Origin: Moringa oleifera
Lineage: Eukaryota > Streptophyta > Magnoliopsida > Brassicales > Moringaceae
NCBI GenBank assembly: GCA_021397835.1
Contig: JAJFZO010000229.1
Coordinates: 6,594,001 to 6,658,000, forward strand
Length of the DNA stretch: 64,000 nucleotides
Reading direction: 5' to 3'
Position 1 is the stretch's first letter; each line of letters opens with the position of its first letter. The notes below the pieces were generated by a model, which saw only the letters and a list, made by a program, of their open reading frames with translations, did no database searches and was not told the DNA's origin. A program made the position numbers and the translations under genes. Below are positions 1 through 10,710 of this stretch, in pieces.

Positions 1-392
1 GCATGCCTCTTTAAGCTTAACCCCGAGCCATACATTGGCTTTTCGTGGGTGACATCGGGACCTTGTGTCGTGTGCCTTCACAAACAAAATTCGACGATTT
101 GAGTCAGCTATCTTTGCACCATGCCCCTCGCGAGCATGGGTGAAAACCTCAGTCGGGCCTCATGCTCTAAGCGCGGCTTGCTTCGGCGTGCCGCTGCTTT
201 GGCACACGGGTGCTCGGTCGTCCCCTCGGGTGCCAATAGTGTTGCGACAGGAGTGGCCTCGGCCTCTGCCTATCCAAGCGAAAGCATTTACCCCATGTCC
301 CATCGATTTTTAATGACAATTGCAACAGCTTTGGCCTAAGGGAGCCTTACGGCACACTTTGATCCTAGTTGGCATGACGTCTCAAAGGATGC
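1..392 (+). other. 5' external transcribed spacer, 3' end (unit A)
   Basis: This stretch matches, base for base with scattered changes, the sequence that precedes every other 18S start in the window (12839-13425, 21734-22355, 41130-41745, 50057-50280, 55638-56215, 60486-61213). It ends directly at the 18S start. It is non-coding; small ORFs in it are chance. The window opens inside the spacer, so its beginning is not seen. Confidence 0.85.
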
Positions 393-524
393 TACCTGGT
401 TGATCCTGCTAGTAGTCATATGCTTGTCTCAAAGATTAATCCATGCATGTGTAAATATGAACTAATTCAGACTGTGAAACTACGAATGGCTCATTAAATC
501 AGTTATAGTTTGTTTGATGGTACC
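393..524 (+). rRNA. 18S rRNA gene, first 132 nt, pseudogene fragment (unit A)
   Basis: The segment begins with the universal 18S 5' end (TACCTGGTTGATCCTG) and follows the plant 18S sequence through the 'GGCTCATTAAATCAG' region. It stops at GGTACC, where the LTR of a retrotransposon begins. The rest of this 18S resumes only at 8009, at about the last 360 nt, so the middle of the gene is gone. It cannot give a functional rRNA. Confidence 0.93.
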
Positions 525-1252
525 TGTCAAACCCTTGAATCTAAGCACTGAGGCATAGGCATGGCGAGTCTTGCTCCATGCCCGGACCTACAAGTGTGGA
601 GGGCCATGCTAGCAAGGCGAAAACGCATGAGTTAGATATGAAAACGAATACGGGAGACTTGGTGAGAAATCCAGTTTCATACTTACAGTGGCAAGATTTG
701 CTGGTGAGTTGGGAATGTTGTGGAGTGAGGGATAAAGCACACAAACAGACCCATAAGCCCGCTTAAGGCGAAAGCAGCAAAGATGTCTCAAGCAAGCACC
801 AGCACAGGACAGTGCGAATATGTTCAGTGACAGGAACACAGGGCTGAATCCGAAAAGCCAGCTTGGCATGGATGGAAAGTCCAGCAAGCAAAGATATTCC
901 ACAAAGAAAGGATATGGCTATTGGCTAGAGGAGGATCAAGGTGATAGAAGGATAAGAAACAGATGTGTATCCTAGAAGCCAAGGGAGATAAGCCTCGAAA
1001 AGAGTCCTGAATGAAAACCACCTCCTCAAGCCTATCCAAACTAGTGGAAAATGGATAAGAAGGCACTTAGAGAAGACTTTAAAGGAGATGAGATCCTTGA
1101 CTAAATGAGAGTCCTTGCGGGAGAAGGATGCTATCTAAACTTTGAAAATAAGCCTCAATGGGATAAAAGATTCGTGATCAAGATTGGGTGGCATATCCGA
1201 AAAATGTGGGATACCTAAGAGGGAGTGTTTGAGTAGGACACTCCTCAACTAG

Positions 1253-1260
1253 TATAAAAA
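1253..1260 (+). promoter_or_regulatory. LTR TATA box (U3 promoter)
   Basis: TATAAAAA follows the conserved 'CACTCCTCAACTAG' in every complete LTR of the window (for example 6783, 33720 and 36470). It lies ~120 nt before the AATAAA signal, consistent with a Pol II start of the retrotransposon transcript just downstream. Function is inferred from position. Confidence 0.65.
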
Positions 1261-1379
1261 TGTGGCTTGGATTCAGTTGAAAACACATCAAGTAATACAA
1301 ACTCAAGTGTGTGGGTAGTTAGAGGCTTTGGGTGCTCTTAGAGAGAGACCCTTCTTTTGTAAAGAGTTCCTTTATCTTC

Positions 1380-1385
1380 AATAAA
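1380..1385 (+). promoter_or_regulatory. LTR polyadenylation signal AATAAA
   Basis: AATAAA lies ~120 nt downstream of the TATA box in a T-rich context, where the R region should end. It recurs in the other type I LTR (about 6909). Position fits; use is inferred. Confidence 0.55.
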
Positions 1386-1551
1386 AGTTGAAAAAGAGTT
1401 CTCGTAATACTGTCTTCTTACTTTGTGCTTTGCATTGTTAGCTCTTATTCCTTGTTTGGCACGAGCTTAGAAAGTTGGAATGGTTAGGTGGACACATCTA
1501 GCGCCATCACACTAGAGTTGCGCTGATTCCACAACTGACGGTGTGAAAGTT

Positions 1552-1563
1552 TGGTATCAGAGC
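1552..1563 (+). other. Primer-binding site (initiator tRNA-Met)
   Basis: TGGTATCAGAGC lies 3 nt after the LTR end. It is the classic plant retrotransposon PBS complementary to the 3' end of initiator methionine tRNA. The same motif follows the LTRs at 7081, 34019 and 62747. Confidence 0.9.
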
Positions 1564-1623
1564 GCAGTTTCGATCACCACTTTCTCTCAAACTGATGGTT
1601 GATCTTATTGTTGCCAAGGCCCC

Positions 1624-2625
1624 ATGCCAGGAGGAAGTGAGCCAATGCGAGAGTGTGTCACTCGATTGAAGGAGATCGTTGGTGCACTGACGGAGGGATC
1701 GACATGCACGATAGCTGAGTTGATGGAGACAATCGCCCAGCAACAATCCTCAATGGAAAAGGACATCAGAAACCTCAAGGAGACCGTGAGGAGCCTTGAG
1801 ATTGAGATCGGGTTGCTAAAAAGGGCTCCCCACACCCCTACGATAGGTGTACACTCTACAATGGCTAGGCTGAAGGTGCTAGAACCAAAGCCGTTCTCTA
1901 GAGAGAGGAACGCCAAGGAGTTGGAAAACTTCTTGCAGGATATGGAGCAGTACTTTAAAACTGCTAGAGTGCCCAAAAATGACCAGTAATGATCACATAC
2001 GTGTACTTATTTGGTGATGTGGTGCACCCGTATGTAGGATGACGCCATCATGGGGAGGCCTAACATTGATGCATGGGGAGACCGAACTGAAAGAGCAATT
2101 CCTGCCATGCAACACGTCGCTCATGGCTAGGGAACAACTGAAAGGCCTGAAGCAGACATGTTCAGTGCATGACTTCATCAAGGAGTTCAATTTACTGATG
2201 CTGGACATCAAGAACATGTCAGAGGAGGATAGGTTGTTTAACTTCCTATCAGGCTTGCAGCCGTGGGCTCAAGCAGAACTAAGGCAGCAAGGTGTCAAAG
2301 ACTTACCCTCATCATTTTTCATGGCGGACAGCTTGATGGATTTCAAGTACGCGAGTGGTGCTCTCGAAAAGAAAGGTGAGAAACGAGGGAAGGTTGGAAA
2401 AGAGATGAAAAAGCCCAATGGTAAAGGTAAGAAAAAGAAGAATGCTGAGTCCAGCAAGCCTCGGGGCTCATCCCCTTTAAAAGGAAAGGGAAAGAATGTG
2501 GACTAAGGGGGTTGCTTCTTATGAAACGGGCCACATTGAGCACGCGACTATCCTTGCAAGGAGAACTTAGCGGCGCTCATGGCAGCAAAAGATTCCTCCG
2601 AGGAAAAGGAAGGGAATGCCACAAC
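1624..2625 (+). pseudogene. gag: gag (capsid and nucleocapsid), frameshifted
   Basis: Gag forms the cytoplasmic particle that packages the element RNA. The start at 1624 (MPGGSE) is conserved in the copies at 7153, 34091 and 43367. The first part (1624-1989) has an N-terminal coiled-coil-like stretch and then the retrotransposon gag core. A small deletion near 1990-2040 shifts the frame, and the core continues at 2039-2506 with the conserved SEEDRLFNFLSGLQ segment and a Lys-rich linker. A stop at 2504-2506 arises where other copies have CAA. The zinc knuckle that follows (C-x2-C-x3-H-x4-C in better copies) is destroyed: its second Cys codon is a stop and the last Cys is Tyr. Confidence 0.88.
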
Positions 2626-2653
2626 TTGAGTGAATCCAATCTAGCTGCTGAAT

Positions 2654-3073
2654 GTGATCACAGCCAAGGACTTATGGAAATGGTTATTTTATGTCCCAGT
2701 GAAGGTAAACGGGAACGATGCAATGGCAATGTTGGATACGGTAGCTATCAACAATTTCATCGTGGCAAGAGAAGTGGGAAAGCTTGGGCTTAAGCTTTCT
2801 TCATCCTCGGTCAAGTTCAAAGTAGTGAATGCTAAGGTGAAGGTAGTATGCAGAGCTGCCACTACGACCCTTAAAGTAGGCGAATGGAAAGGTACGTCCA
2901 ACTTCATGATAACTCAGTTAGATGACTTTGATGTTATCTTGGGTCTAGAATTCTTCAGACAAACCAAGGCATCTGTGATGCCCCACTTAGGTGGACTACT
3001 CGTGGCTGATGAACGAGCCCCGAGCCTAATCAGAACCGAAGAAGCAAGAGAGCTTTTGGTAGATAAAAAATAG
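2654..3073 (+). pseudogene. Retroviral-type aspartic protease domain, active site changed
   Basis: This aspartic protease would process the Gag-Pol polyprotein. The active-site region reads LDTVA where the copy at 27400 reads LDTGA, so the essential Gly of D-T-G is Val here. Downstream the ITQLDDFDVILGLEFF stretch matches the flap and C-terminal part of Ty3/gypsy proteases. The frame is open from 2654 to 3073. A conserved stop follows, then the reverse transcriptase linker begins six bases later, in the same frame. Confidence 0.82.
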
Positions 3074-3079
3074 ATTGGG

Positions 3080-4679
3080 TTGCAATCTGCAAAGCAACTT
3101 AAGTCTGGACTATGGAAGGGTGAAGTGACGATGGTGGCAACACTATTTGAGGCAAAACAAGATCAAGTTGGAGAGGTGCCCGATAAGATCACTGAAGTTT
3201 TGAGGGAATTCAGCGATATGATGCCACTGGAGCTCCCCAAGACATTGCCTCCAAGGAAGAATGTTGATCATATGATGGAGTTACTTTTGGGTGCTAGACC
3301 CCCTGCTCAAGCACTATATCGAATGCCCCCATCGGAACTAGCCGAACTATCGAAGCAACTAGACGAGCTGTTAGAAGCAAGTTTCATCTAGCCGTCAAAG
3401 GCCCCTTATGGCGCACTTGTGCTATTCTAGCGAAAACAAGATGGCTCGCTGAGAATGTGCGTCGATTACCGAGCATTAAACAAGGTAACGGTAAAGAACA
3501 AATATCCAGTTCCAAACGTTGCTGACTTATTTGATTGGTTATCAAAGGCCAAGTACTTTACAAAGTTAAACCTGTAGTCGGGATACTGGCAAGTCAGAAT
3601 AGCTAAGAGGGATGAAGCAAAAACAGCATATGTCACAAAGTACTGCTCTTATGAGTTCATGTTGATGCCCTTCAGGATAACCAATCCACCCATTACCTTT
3701 TGCTATCTTATGAATGACATATTGTTTGAGTTTTTGGACAAGTTTATTGAAGTCGACTTGGATGACATTGTGGTCTATGGTGAGACCTTAGACGCCCACA
3801 CAAACCATTTGCGGCAAGTATTGATGTGGCTACGAGAGCATCAGCTATACATCAAGAAGGAAAAATGCGAGTTTTGCAAGCAAGAAGTGCCATTCTTGGG
3901 ACATTGGGTTGGGAACAAACAGATACGGATGGATGAAAGGAAAGTGAAGGCCATCATGGAGTGGCTAGCCCCACGAAAAGTTGCTGAATTACGATCAATC
4001 CTTGGGCTCAAAAACTATTACAGATGGTTCATCAAAGGATATTCGAGCAAGAGCAACCCTTTGACGGACTTGCTAAAGAAAGATAGTCCATGGGTGTAGA
4101 CCAATGAATGCAACAAGGCTTTCGAGGGATTAAAACAAGCAATAGCCTCGGAACCAGTACTGCCCCTACTGAACTTTGAAGAGCCATTCGAGGTAGTCAC
4201 AGACGCTTTTGATCGAGCAATCGGGGGTGTGTTGGTGCAGAATGGCCATCTCGTGGCATTCGAGAGTCGAAAACTCAAGGATGCAGAGCAAAGTTATTCG
4301 ACTCATGAAAAGGAGATAATGGCTATTGTCCATTGCCTAGGGACATGGCGGCATTACTTGCTTGGTATGAAATTTAAGGTAGTTACTGACAATGTCGCTA
4401 ATACCTATTTTCACTCGCAAAAAAAGCTATCTCTGAAACAAGCAAGATGGCAAGAGTTTATGGCGGAGTTTGATTTTATGTAGGAACACAAACCAGGCAA
4501 ACAAAACATTGTTGCTGATGCACTAAGCCGCATAAAAGTACAAACTTATGTGGCTACTCTGACAGGTGTCCAGAGTGACTTACTCGAGCAAATAAGATTG
4601 GTAGCTGGGGAAGATATCGAATACGCCCGACTCATGGAGGAGGTGAGCAAAGGCGTGATCCGAAGATACTGGATCGAGG
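3080..4679 (+). pseudogene. Reverse transcriptase and RNase H domains, several stops
   Basis: Reading frame 2 can be followed through stops near 3389, 3428, 3574, 4097 and 4481. RT landmarks are the ELPKTLPPRKNVDH entry motif, MCVDYRALN with [14 protein letters not shown], and a catalytic LDDIVVY segment at about 3755-3780 (first position Asp where Tyr is expected). RNase H follows with FEVVTDAFDRAIG and VTDN, where the second copy has the more usual VTDAS. The domain order RT, RNase H, integrase is diagnostic of Ty3/gypsy. The stops rule out activity. Confidence 0.9.
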
Positions 4680-5762
4680 ATGGGTTGCTATATGATCAGG
4701 GGAGATAGACTGTTTGTGCCTAAGTCTAGAGGACTTCGAAAACAGTTACTGAGGGAAACCCATGACCCCTCATGGCCAAGTCACTTGGGCATTGAGAGGA
4801 TGCTCGCGCTACTGACAAAAGCCTATTACTGGCCCAAGTTGATGGAAGATGTGAAGGCCTATGTTAGCAAATGCTTAGTGTGCCAACAGGAGAAAACGGA
4901 TAGAAGGAGAGAGGTGGGTTTGCTCCAACCCTTACCCATTGCGAAACACCCATGGGAGTTGGTGTTGATGGATTTCATTGTGGGCTTCCCAAAGGTGAGG
5001 GAACTATCCGCTATAATGGTGATTATTGATAGGTTCTCAAAGTATGCTATCTTTGTTCCTGTTACTCGAGTATGCCCAGCTGATATGGCCGCTGAGATGT
5101 TTTTCAAACATGTTGTTAAGTTGTTTGGGTTGCTGAAAGACATTATGAGTGACAAAGATGCTAGATTCACAGGAGGATTCTAGAGAGTGTTGCTAAACAT
5201 GATGGGAACAGAACTCAAATTCTCCACAGCAAACCATCCATAGACACACGGTCAAACAGAAAGGATAAATAGCTTGCTGGAGGAGTATTTGCAGCACCAC
5301 GTGACTGCAAGCCAAAGAGATTGGCTTGAATTGATGGATATAGTTCAATTTTGCTACAACATCGACCATTCGTCATAGACAGGTCTAAGCCTTATAGAGG
5401 TAGCTTTGGGGCAACAACCAACAACGCCCCATGAGATAGTCAAGCAAATGAGCCAAGGAAGCTGTCCAGCAGGCTACCGCTATGCTCGGGATAAGTAAGA
5501 GTTGATTGACCAAGCGAGGGATAGCCTTTTTAAGGCACAGAGGTATATGAAAAAATATACTAACAAAAAGAGACGTGATGCAGAGTTCCAAGTTGGGGAC
5601 AAGGTGCTACTGAAGCTGACACCCCAAATTTGGAAGAAAATCATGAAGAAAGGAGTTCATCGAGGCCTTATCCCAAGGTATGATGAACCATTCGAGATTG
5701 AGAAGAAAGTTGGAGCAGTAGCTTACAGGTTGAAGCTAAGATGCACCCAACATTCCACGTGA
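4680..5762 (+). pseudogene. Integrase: zinc-binding, DDE core and C-terminal domain, frameshifted
   Basis: Integrase inserts the cDNA. The frame here is +1 relative to RT because of one extra base near 4690. The HHCC zinc domain shows paired His (HDPSW...H) and CLVC. The core shows LMDFIVGF for the first Asp, SDKDARF for the second, and GQTERIN for the Glu. Stops lie at about 5181, 5241, 5376 and 5496. The C-terminal DNA-binding part (FQVGDKVLLKL) is open from 5502. The frame ends at 5762 by another frameshift just before the chromodomain. Confidence 0.88.
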
Positions 5763-6040
5763 GTTTCCTCAAAGAGTTTCAGGAAGATGCCGACTGCGGA
5801 TGCAAGCAAGCTAAGCGTGCACCGTCAATAACTCAAGTTTAATTTGACAAGGAAATAGAGAAAATCCTTGATCATTGAACAAAGGGCTATAGTAAGATGA
5901 ATCGGAGGACATACTACTTAGTCCAGTGGAAAGGCACCAGTGAGGTGGATTCGAGTTGGGAAAAGGATACCACATTGTGGCAATTTGAGGACCAGATCAA
6001 GGTGTACCACAACACTAAGCTGATAAGGGCGTCAGGCTCT
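5763..6040 (+). pseudogene. C-terminal chromodomain of integrase
   Basis: Translation shows RRTYYLVQWKG, an acidic/serine stretch, SSWEKDTTLWQFED and then QIKVYH. These are the hydrophobic/aromatic residues and W-E/LWQFED pattern of plant chromovirus chromodomains, which in the family bind modified histone H3 and steer insertion. It is followed by the Ser/Gly-rich tail typical of this group and then the polypurine tract. Two stops interrupt the upstream linker. Confidence 0.85.
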
Positions 6041-6041
6041 T

Positions 6042-6054
6042 CTGGTGGGGGTAG
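6042..6054 (+). other. Polypurine tract
   Basis: A G-rich run (GGTGGGGGTAG) sits immediately before the LTR start at 6057, the position of the plus-strand primer. The same tract precedes the LTRs at 35564 and 45409. Confidence 0.7.
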
Positions 6055-6056
6055 TT

Positions 6057-7077
6057 TTTCAGACCCTTGAATCTAACTACCAAGGCATAGGCATGGCGAG
6101 TCTTGCTCCATGCCCGGACCTACAAGTGTGGATGACCATGCCAGCAAGGCAAAAACGCATGAGTTAGATATGAAAACAAATGTGAGAGACTTGGTGAGAA
6201 ATCCAGTTTCATACTTACAGTGGCGAGATTCACTAGTGAGTTGGGAACATTGTGGAGTAAGGAACGGAGCACACAAACAGAACCATAAGCCCGCTTAAGG
6301 GGAAAGCAGCAGAGATGCCTCAAGTAAGCACCAGTGCACGGTGGTGCGAATATGTTCAGTAATGGGAACACTGGCCAGAATCCTGGAACCCAGCTTGCCA
6401 TGGAAGGAAAGTCCAGCAAGCAAAGATATTCCATAAAGAAAGGATATGGCTATTGGCTAGAGGAGGATCAAGGCGATAGAAGGATAAGAAATAGGTTTCT
6501 ATCCCGGAAGCCAAGGGAGATAAGGCTCGAAAAGAGTCCTGAACAAAAACTGCCTCTTCAAGCCTATCCAAACCGATTGAAAGGGGATAAGAAGTCTTAG
6601 AGAAGACTTCGAAGGAGATGAGATCCTTGACTAAAGGAGAGTTCTTGCGGGAGAAGGATGCTATCTAAACTTTGAAGATAAGCTTCAATGGGATAAAAGG
6701 TTCGTGATCAAGATAGGGTGGCCTATCTGAAAAACGTGGGATAACTAAAAGGGAGTGTTTGAGTAAGACACTCCTCAACTAGTATAAAAAAGGGCTCAGA
6801 TTCAGTTGAAAACACATCGAGTAATAAAAACTCAAGTGTTTGGGTAGTTAGAGGCTTTGGGTGCTCTTAGAGAGAGACCCTTCATTTATAAAGAGTTCCT
6901 TTATCTTCAATAAAGGTTGAGAAAGAGTTCTCGTAATACCGTCTTCTTACTTTGCACTTTGCATTGTTGGCTCTTACTCTTTGTTTGGCATGGGCTTAGA
7001 AAGTAAGGCTGGTTAGGTGGACGCATCTAGCCCCATCACACTAGAGTTGCGTTGATCCTGCAACTGACAGTGTGATA
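6057..7077 (+). repeat. Internal/3' LTR, type I, 1021 bp
   Basis: It aligns along its whole length with 525-1548 with small changes. It serves as 3' LTR of the first element and 5' LTR of the truncated second element. TATAAAAA is at 6783. It ends TGATA, 3 nt before a PBS at 7081. Confidence 0.92.
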
Positions 7078-7080
7078 GTT

Positions 7081-8008
7081 TGGTATCAGAGCGCGATTTC
7101 GATCACCACTTTCTCTCAAACTCGTGGTTGATCTTACAGCTGCCAAGGCCCCATGCCAAGAGGGAGTGAGTCAATGCAAGAGCGTGTCGCTCGATTGGAG
7201 GAGATTGTTGGTGCATTGACAGAGGGATCGACATGCACGCTAGTTGAGTTGATGGAGACAATCACCCAACAACAATCCTCAATGGAAGAGGACATCAAAA
7301 ACCTCAAGGAGACTGTGAGGAGCCTTGAGACCGAGATCAGTTTGCTAAAAAGGGCTTCCCACACCCCTACGGTAGGGTCAGACTCAACAATGGCTAAGCT
7401 GAAGGTGCCAGCCAAAACTGTTCTCTAGAGAGAGGAACGCCAAGGAGTTGGAAAACTTTTTGTGGGATATGAAGCAGTACTTCAAAGCTACTAGAGTGCC
7501 CAAAAATGACCAGGTAATGATCACTTCCATGTGCTTATCTGGTGATGCTAAGTTGTGGTGGTGCACCCACAAGCAGGATGATGCCATCATGGGGAGCCCA
7601 AGCATTGATGCATGGGAGGCACTCGAAAGGGAATTGAAGGACCAATTCCTTCCATGCAACACCTCGTTCATGGCTAGGGAACAACTGAAATGCCTGAAGC
7701 AAACAGGTTCAGTGCGTGACTTCATCAAGGAGTTTAGTTCACTGATGCTGGACATCAAGAACATGTCCGAGGAAGATAGGTTATTTAACTTCCTATCAGA
7801 CTTGCAGCCGTGGGCTCAAGCAAAACTAAGGCAGCAAGGTGTCAAAGACTTGCCCTCAGGCATTTTTTATGGCGGATAGCTTGGTGGATTTCAAGTACGC
7901 AGGTGGTGCTCCCGAAAAGAAAGGTGAGAAACAAGGGAAGGTTGAAAAAGAGATGAAAAAGCCCAATGGTAAGGGCAAGAAAAAGAAGAATGCTGAGTCC
8001 AGTAAGCC
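7081..8008 (+). pseudogene. gag: Second copy of PBS and gag, truncated by 18S
   Basis: TGGTATCAGAGC (7081-7092) is followed by the gag start at 7153. Gag reads MPRGSESMQE, the coiled-coil-like N-terminus and, after an indel near 7409 and a frameshift, the core at 7448-7879 and the Lys-rich linker to 8008. It then joins 18S in the middle of the linker, sharing CCT at the junction. Zinc knuckle, pol and the next LTR are missing. Confidence 0.87.
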
Positions 8009-8167
8009 TTTAGATATTCTGGGCCGCACACGCATTACATTGATGTATTCAACGAGTTTATAGCCTTGGCCGATAGCCCGGGTAATCTTTCAAGTTTCAT
8101 CGTGATGGAGATAGATCATTGCAACTGTTGGTCTTTAACGAGGAATTCCTAGTAAGCACGAGTCATA

Positions 8168-8209
<42 letters not shown>

Positions 8210-8370
8210 ATCAGTCCTACTGATTGAATGGTCCAGTGAAGTGTTCAGATCGCAACGATGTGGGTGGTCCGTTGCTGGAGACATCGCGAGAAGTCCACTG
8301 AACCTTATCATCTAGAGGAAGGAGAAGTCGTAATAAGGTTTCCATAGGTGAACCTGCGGAAGGATCATTG
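8009..8370 (+). rRNA. 18S rRNA gene, last ~360 nt, pseudogene fragment (unit A)
   Basis: It starts in the 'TTAGATGTTCTGGGCCGCACGC' region of 18S and runs through the decoding-site sequence 'CCCTTTGTACACACCGCCC' to the 3' end GGATCATTG at 8370. Several substitutions at invariant positions (for example GTAATAAGG for GTAACAAGG) mark decay. Confidence 0.93.
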
Positions 8371-8440
8371 TCAAAAACTCGCTCAGCGAAACAACCTGCG
8401 AACATGTTGTAAACACATCGGTGGGGTAGAGGGCTCTGGA
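8371..8440 (+). other. ITS1 stub fused to 26S (unit A)
   Basis: Only the first ~70 nt of ITS1 are present, up to GGGCTCTGGA. The sequence then jumps to the middle of 26S. The rest of ITS1, 5.8S, ITS2 and the 26S 5' third are deleted. GAG is shared at the junction. Confidence 0.85.
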
Positions 8441-10440
8441 GTAGGAGGGCACAGTGGTCACCATAAAACCCAAGGCGCAAGCTTGGGCGGAGCGGCCATC
8501 GGTGCAGATCTTGTTGGTGGTAGCAAATATTCAAATGAGAACTTTAAAGGCTGAAGAGGGGAAAGGTTCCATGTGAACGACACTTGCACATGGGTTAGTT
8601 GATCCTAAGAGATGGGGGAAGCCCATCGGATAGCGCCTCGACGCGAGCTTCGAAAGGGGATCAGGTTAAAATTTTAAAACTAGGACGTTGTGGCTGATGG
8701 TAATGTTAGGGAGTCCGGACACGTCTGCAGGGGCACCCAAAAGATTTATCTTTTCTGTTTAATAGCCTGTCCACCCTGGAAACGGCTCAACCGAAGGTAG
8801 GGTTTAGTGGTTGGAAGAGCTTCGCACGTTGCGTGGTGTCCGGTGCACCCCTGAAGGCCCTTGAAAATCCATAGGACCAAGTGCCTCCCAAGCTCGGTCA
8901 TACTCGTAATCACATGAGATGTCTAAGATGAATAGCCTTTGGTCGATGGAACAATGTAGGCAAGGGAAGTCTGCAAAATGGATCCGTAACCTTGAGAAAA
9001 GGAATGGCTCTAAGGGCTGGGCACGGGGGTCCCAGTCTCGAACCTGTTGACTGTCGGTGGAATCCTCACGCTGTTCTCGCGGTGAAAGCGGGTCGTCACG
9101 CTCCGACCGGGGGACGGACTGGGAACGATTCCTTCAAGGGCCTCCCCCGGGTGTTGAACAACCAACTCAAAACTGGTACGGACAAGGGGAATCCTACTGT
9201 TTAATTAAAACAAAGCATTGCGATGGTCCCTGCAGATGCTCATGCAACGTGCTTTCTGTCCAATGCTCTGAATGTCAAAGTGAAAAAATTCAACTAAGCA
9301 TGGGTAAACGGTGGGAGTAACTATGACTCTCTTAAGGTAGTTAAATGCCTCGTCATTTAATTAGTGACATGCATGAATGGATTAACGTGATTCCTACTAT
9401 CCCTGTCTACTATCTAGCAAAACCACAGCCAAGGGAATGGGCCTGGCAGAATTAGCAGGGAAAAAAGACCTTATTGAGCTTGACTCTAGTCTGACTTTAT
9501 GAAATGACTTGAGAGGTGTAGGATAAGTGGGAGCTGGAAACAGTGAAAGTTAAATACCACTACTTTTAATGTTATTTTACTTATTTCTTGAATCGAAGAC
9601 TGGGTGTCGCCCCTCTTTTTGGACCAAGTACAGCTTCGGCCTGCCAATCTGGGCAGAAGACATTGTTAGGTAAGGAGTTTGGCTGGGGTGGCACATCTGT
9701 TAAAAGATCACACATGTGTCCTAAGATGAGCTCAATGAGAACAAAAATCTCGTATGGAACAAAAGGGTAAAAGCTCATTTGATTCTGATTTCTAGTACGA
9801 ATACGAACCGTGAAAGCGTGGCCTATCAATTTTAAACCTTCAAAATTTGAAGCTAGATGTGTCAAAAAAGTTACCACAAGGATAACTGGCTTGTGGCAGC
9901 CAAGCGTTCATAGCGACGTTGCTTTTTGATCCTTCGATGTCGGCTATTGCAATCATTGTGAAGCAGAATTTACCAAGTGTTGGATTGTTCACCCACCAAT
10001 AGGGAATGTGAACTGGGTTTAGACTGTCGTGAGACAGGTTAGTTTTACCCGTCGAGAAAATAATTCAACCTAGTACGAGAGGAACCGTTGATTCGCATAA
10101 TTGGTCATCGCGCTTGGTTAAAAGCCAGTGGCGTGAAGCTACCGTGCACTGGATTATGACTGAACGCCTCTAAGTTAAAATCCGGGCTAGAAGTGATGCA
10201 TGCACCCATTGCCTGATTGCAAACCTGCAGTAAGGGCCTCCTGGCCCCTAAAGGCACATGTCACTGGCCAAGCCCGCAAGACGAAGGAGCCTCGCAGGTT
10301 GCCTTGAAGTGTGATTCCCACCAAGCGATGGGTAGAATCATTTGTAGATAACTTAAATATGCGATGAGGTATCGTAAGTGGTAGAGTGGCCTTGCAACCA
10401 TGATCCACTGAGATTCAGCCCTTTGTCGCTTTGATTCGTC
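8441..10440 (+). rRNA. 26S rRNA gene, 3' two-thirds, pseudogene fragment (unit A)
   Basis: It begins at GTAGGAGGGC in the middle of plant 26S. Recognisable conserved parts include 'GCAGATCTTG' with 'AGCAAATATTCAAATGAGAA' (8500s), 'ACTATGACTCTCTTAAGGTAG' (9321), the peptidyl-transferase region near 9870-9950, and the sarcin-ricin loop 'AGTACGAGAGGAACC' (10072). It ends near GATTCGTC at 10440. Unlike units B and D it keeps the ~69-nt expansion segment at 9018-9086. Confidence 0.92.
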
Positions 10441-10710
10441 CCTCCCCCCCCCCTCTTTTTTCCTAAACCCCTACAACAATTGTCCCTCTTTTTTTGATAA
10501 TCGATGCCCCGAGGTCTAAAATCATCACTCAAGATAATGACTTGGAAAAAGAAGCAAGTCCTTTGGGCTTGTGGAGAATAAGAAACAAAAGGGAAAAACA
10601 CTTGAAAACATATCGGGAAGCATTGAGGAACCAAGTGTTACTCCAACAAAAAAATATATATACATTTAATAGAAAGTTGTCCCTCGATGCTGTCCCTTGG
10701 TAAAATACTG
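10441..10710 (+). other. 3' spacer after 26S (unit A)
   Basis: Non-coding. It opens with a C-run (10442-10453) and pyrimidine-rich sequence, then an A-rich conserved block holding an imperfect copy of the AACACTTG...CCAAGTGTT hairpin (about 10596-10640). It ends in AAAAATATATATA before the GC-rich subrepeats. The same block follows 26S in units B, E, F and G. Confidence 0.75.

Larger units (their letters stand above)
525..1548 (+). repeat. 5' LTR, type I, 1024 bp
   Basis: It starts TGTCA and ends TGAAA (TGACA in intact copies), giving the short TG...CA inverted ends typical of LTRs. The primer-binding site follows at 1552. It is repeated at 6057-7077. It carries one copy of the ~48-bp motif that is tandemly repeated in type II LTRs. 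A TATA box and an AATAAA signal lie in the expected U3 and R positions. Confidence 0.92.
525..8008 (+). mobile_element. Ty3/gypsy chromovirus, tandem LTR-internal-LTR-internal(truncated), in 18S
   Basis: The order is 5' LTR (525-1548), PBS, gag, protease, RT-RNase H, integrase, chromodomain, polypurine tract, LTR (6057-7077), then a second PBS and gag that stop at 8008 against 18S sequence. The order RT then integrase places it in Ty3/gypsy, and the C-terminal chromodomain makes it a chromovirus. Coding regions have frameshifts and stops, so it is dead. The shared middle LTR means either a tandem product of LTR recombination or a nested neighbour. The 5' flank is GGTACC; the matching 3' flank was lost with the truncation, so no target duplication can be confirmed. 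Confidence 0.9.

Noticed and set aside
578..766. Recurrent ~62-aa ORF near the start of each LTR (578, 6110, 25735, 45455)
   Set aside because: It recurs because LTRs recur. Stops and frame changes differ among copies, and LTR starts are not normally coding.
525..8008. Caulimovirus-like endogenous virus as the source of RT and integrase
   Set aside because: LTRs, initiator tRNA-Met PBS next to an LTR, an integrase and a chromodomain are all present, and no movement protein is seen. This is a Ty3/gypsy chromovirus.
9588..9877. ORFs within 26S and 18S sequence on either strand
   Set aside because: The nucleotide sequence is plainly rRNA; the frames are by-products of structured RNA sequence.
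10649..10661. TATATATA block after 26S as the main Pol I promoter
   Set aside because: It lies before the subrepeats, several kb from 18S in unit C, and is not followed by a G run. A minor spacer promoter cannot be excluded, but the CTCTTTAGGGGGG site fits better.
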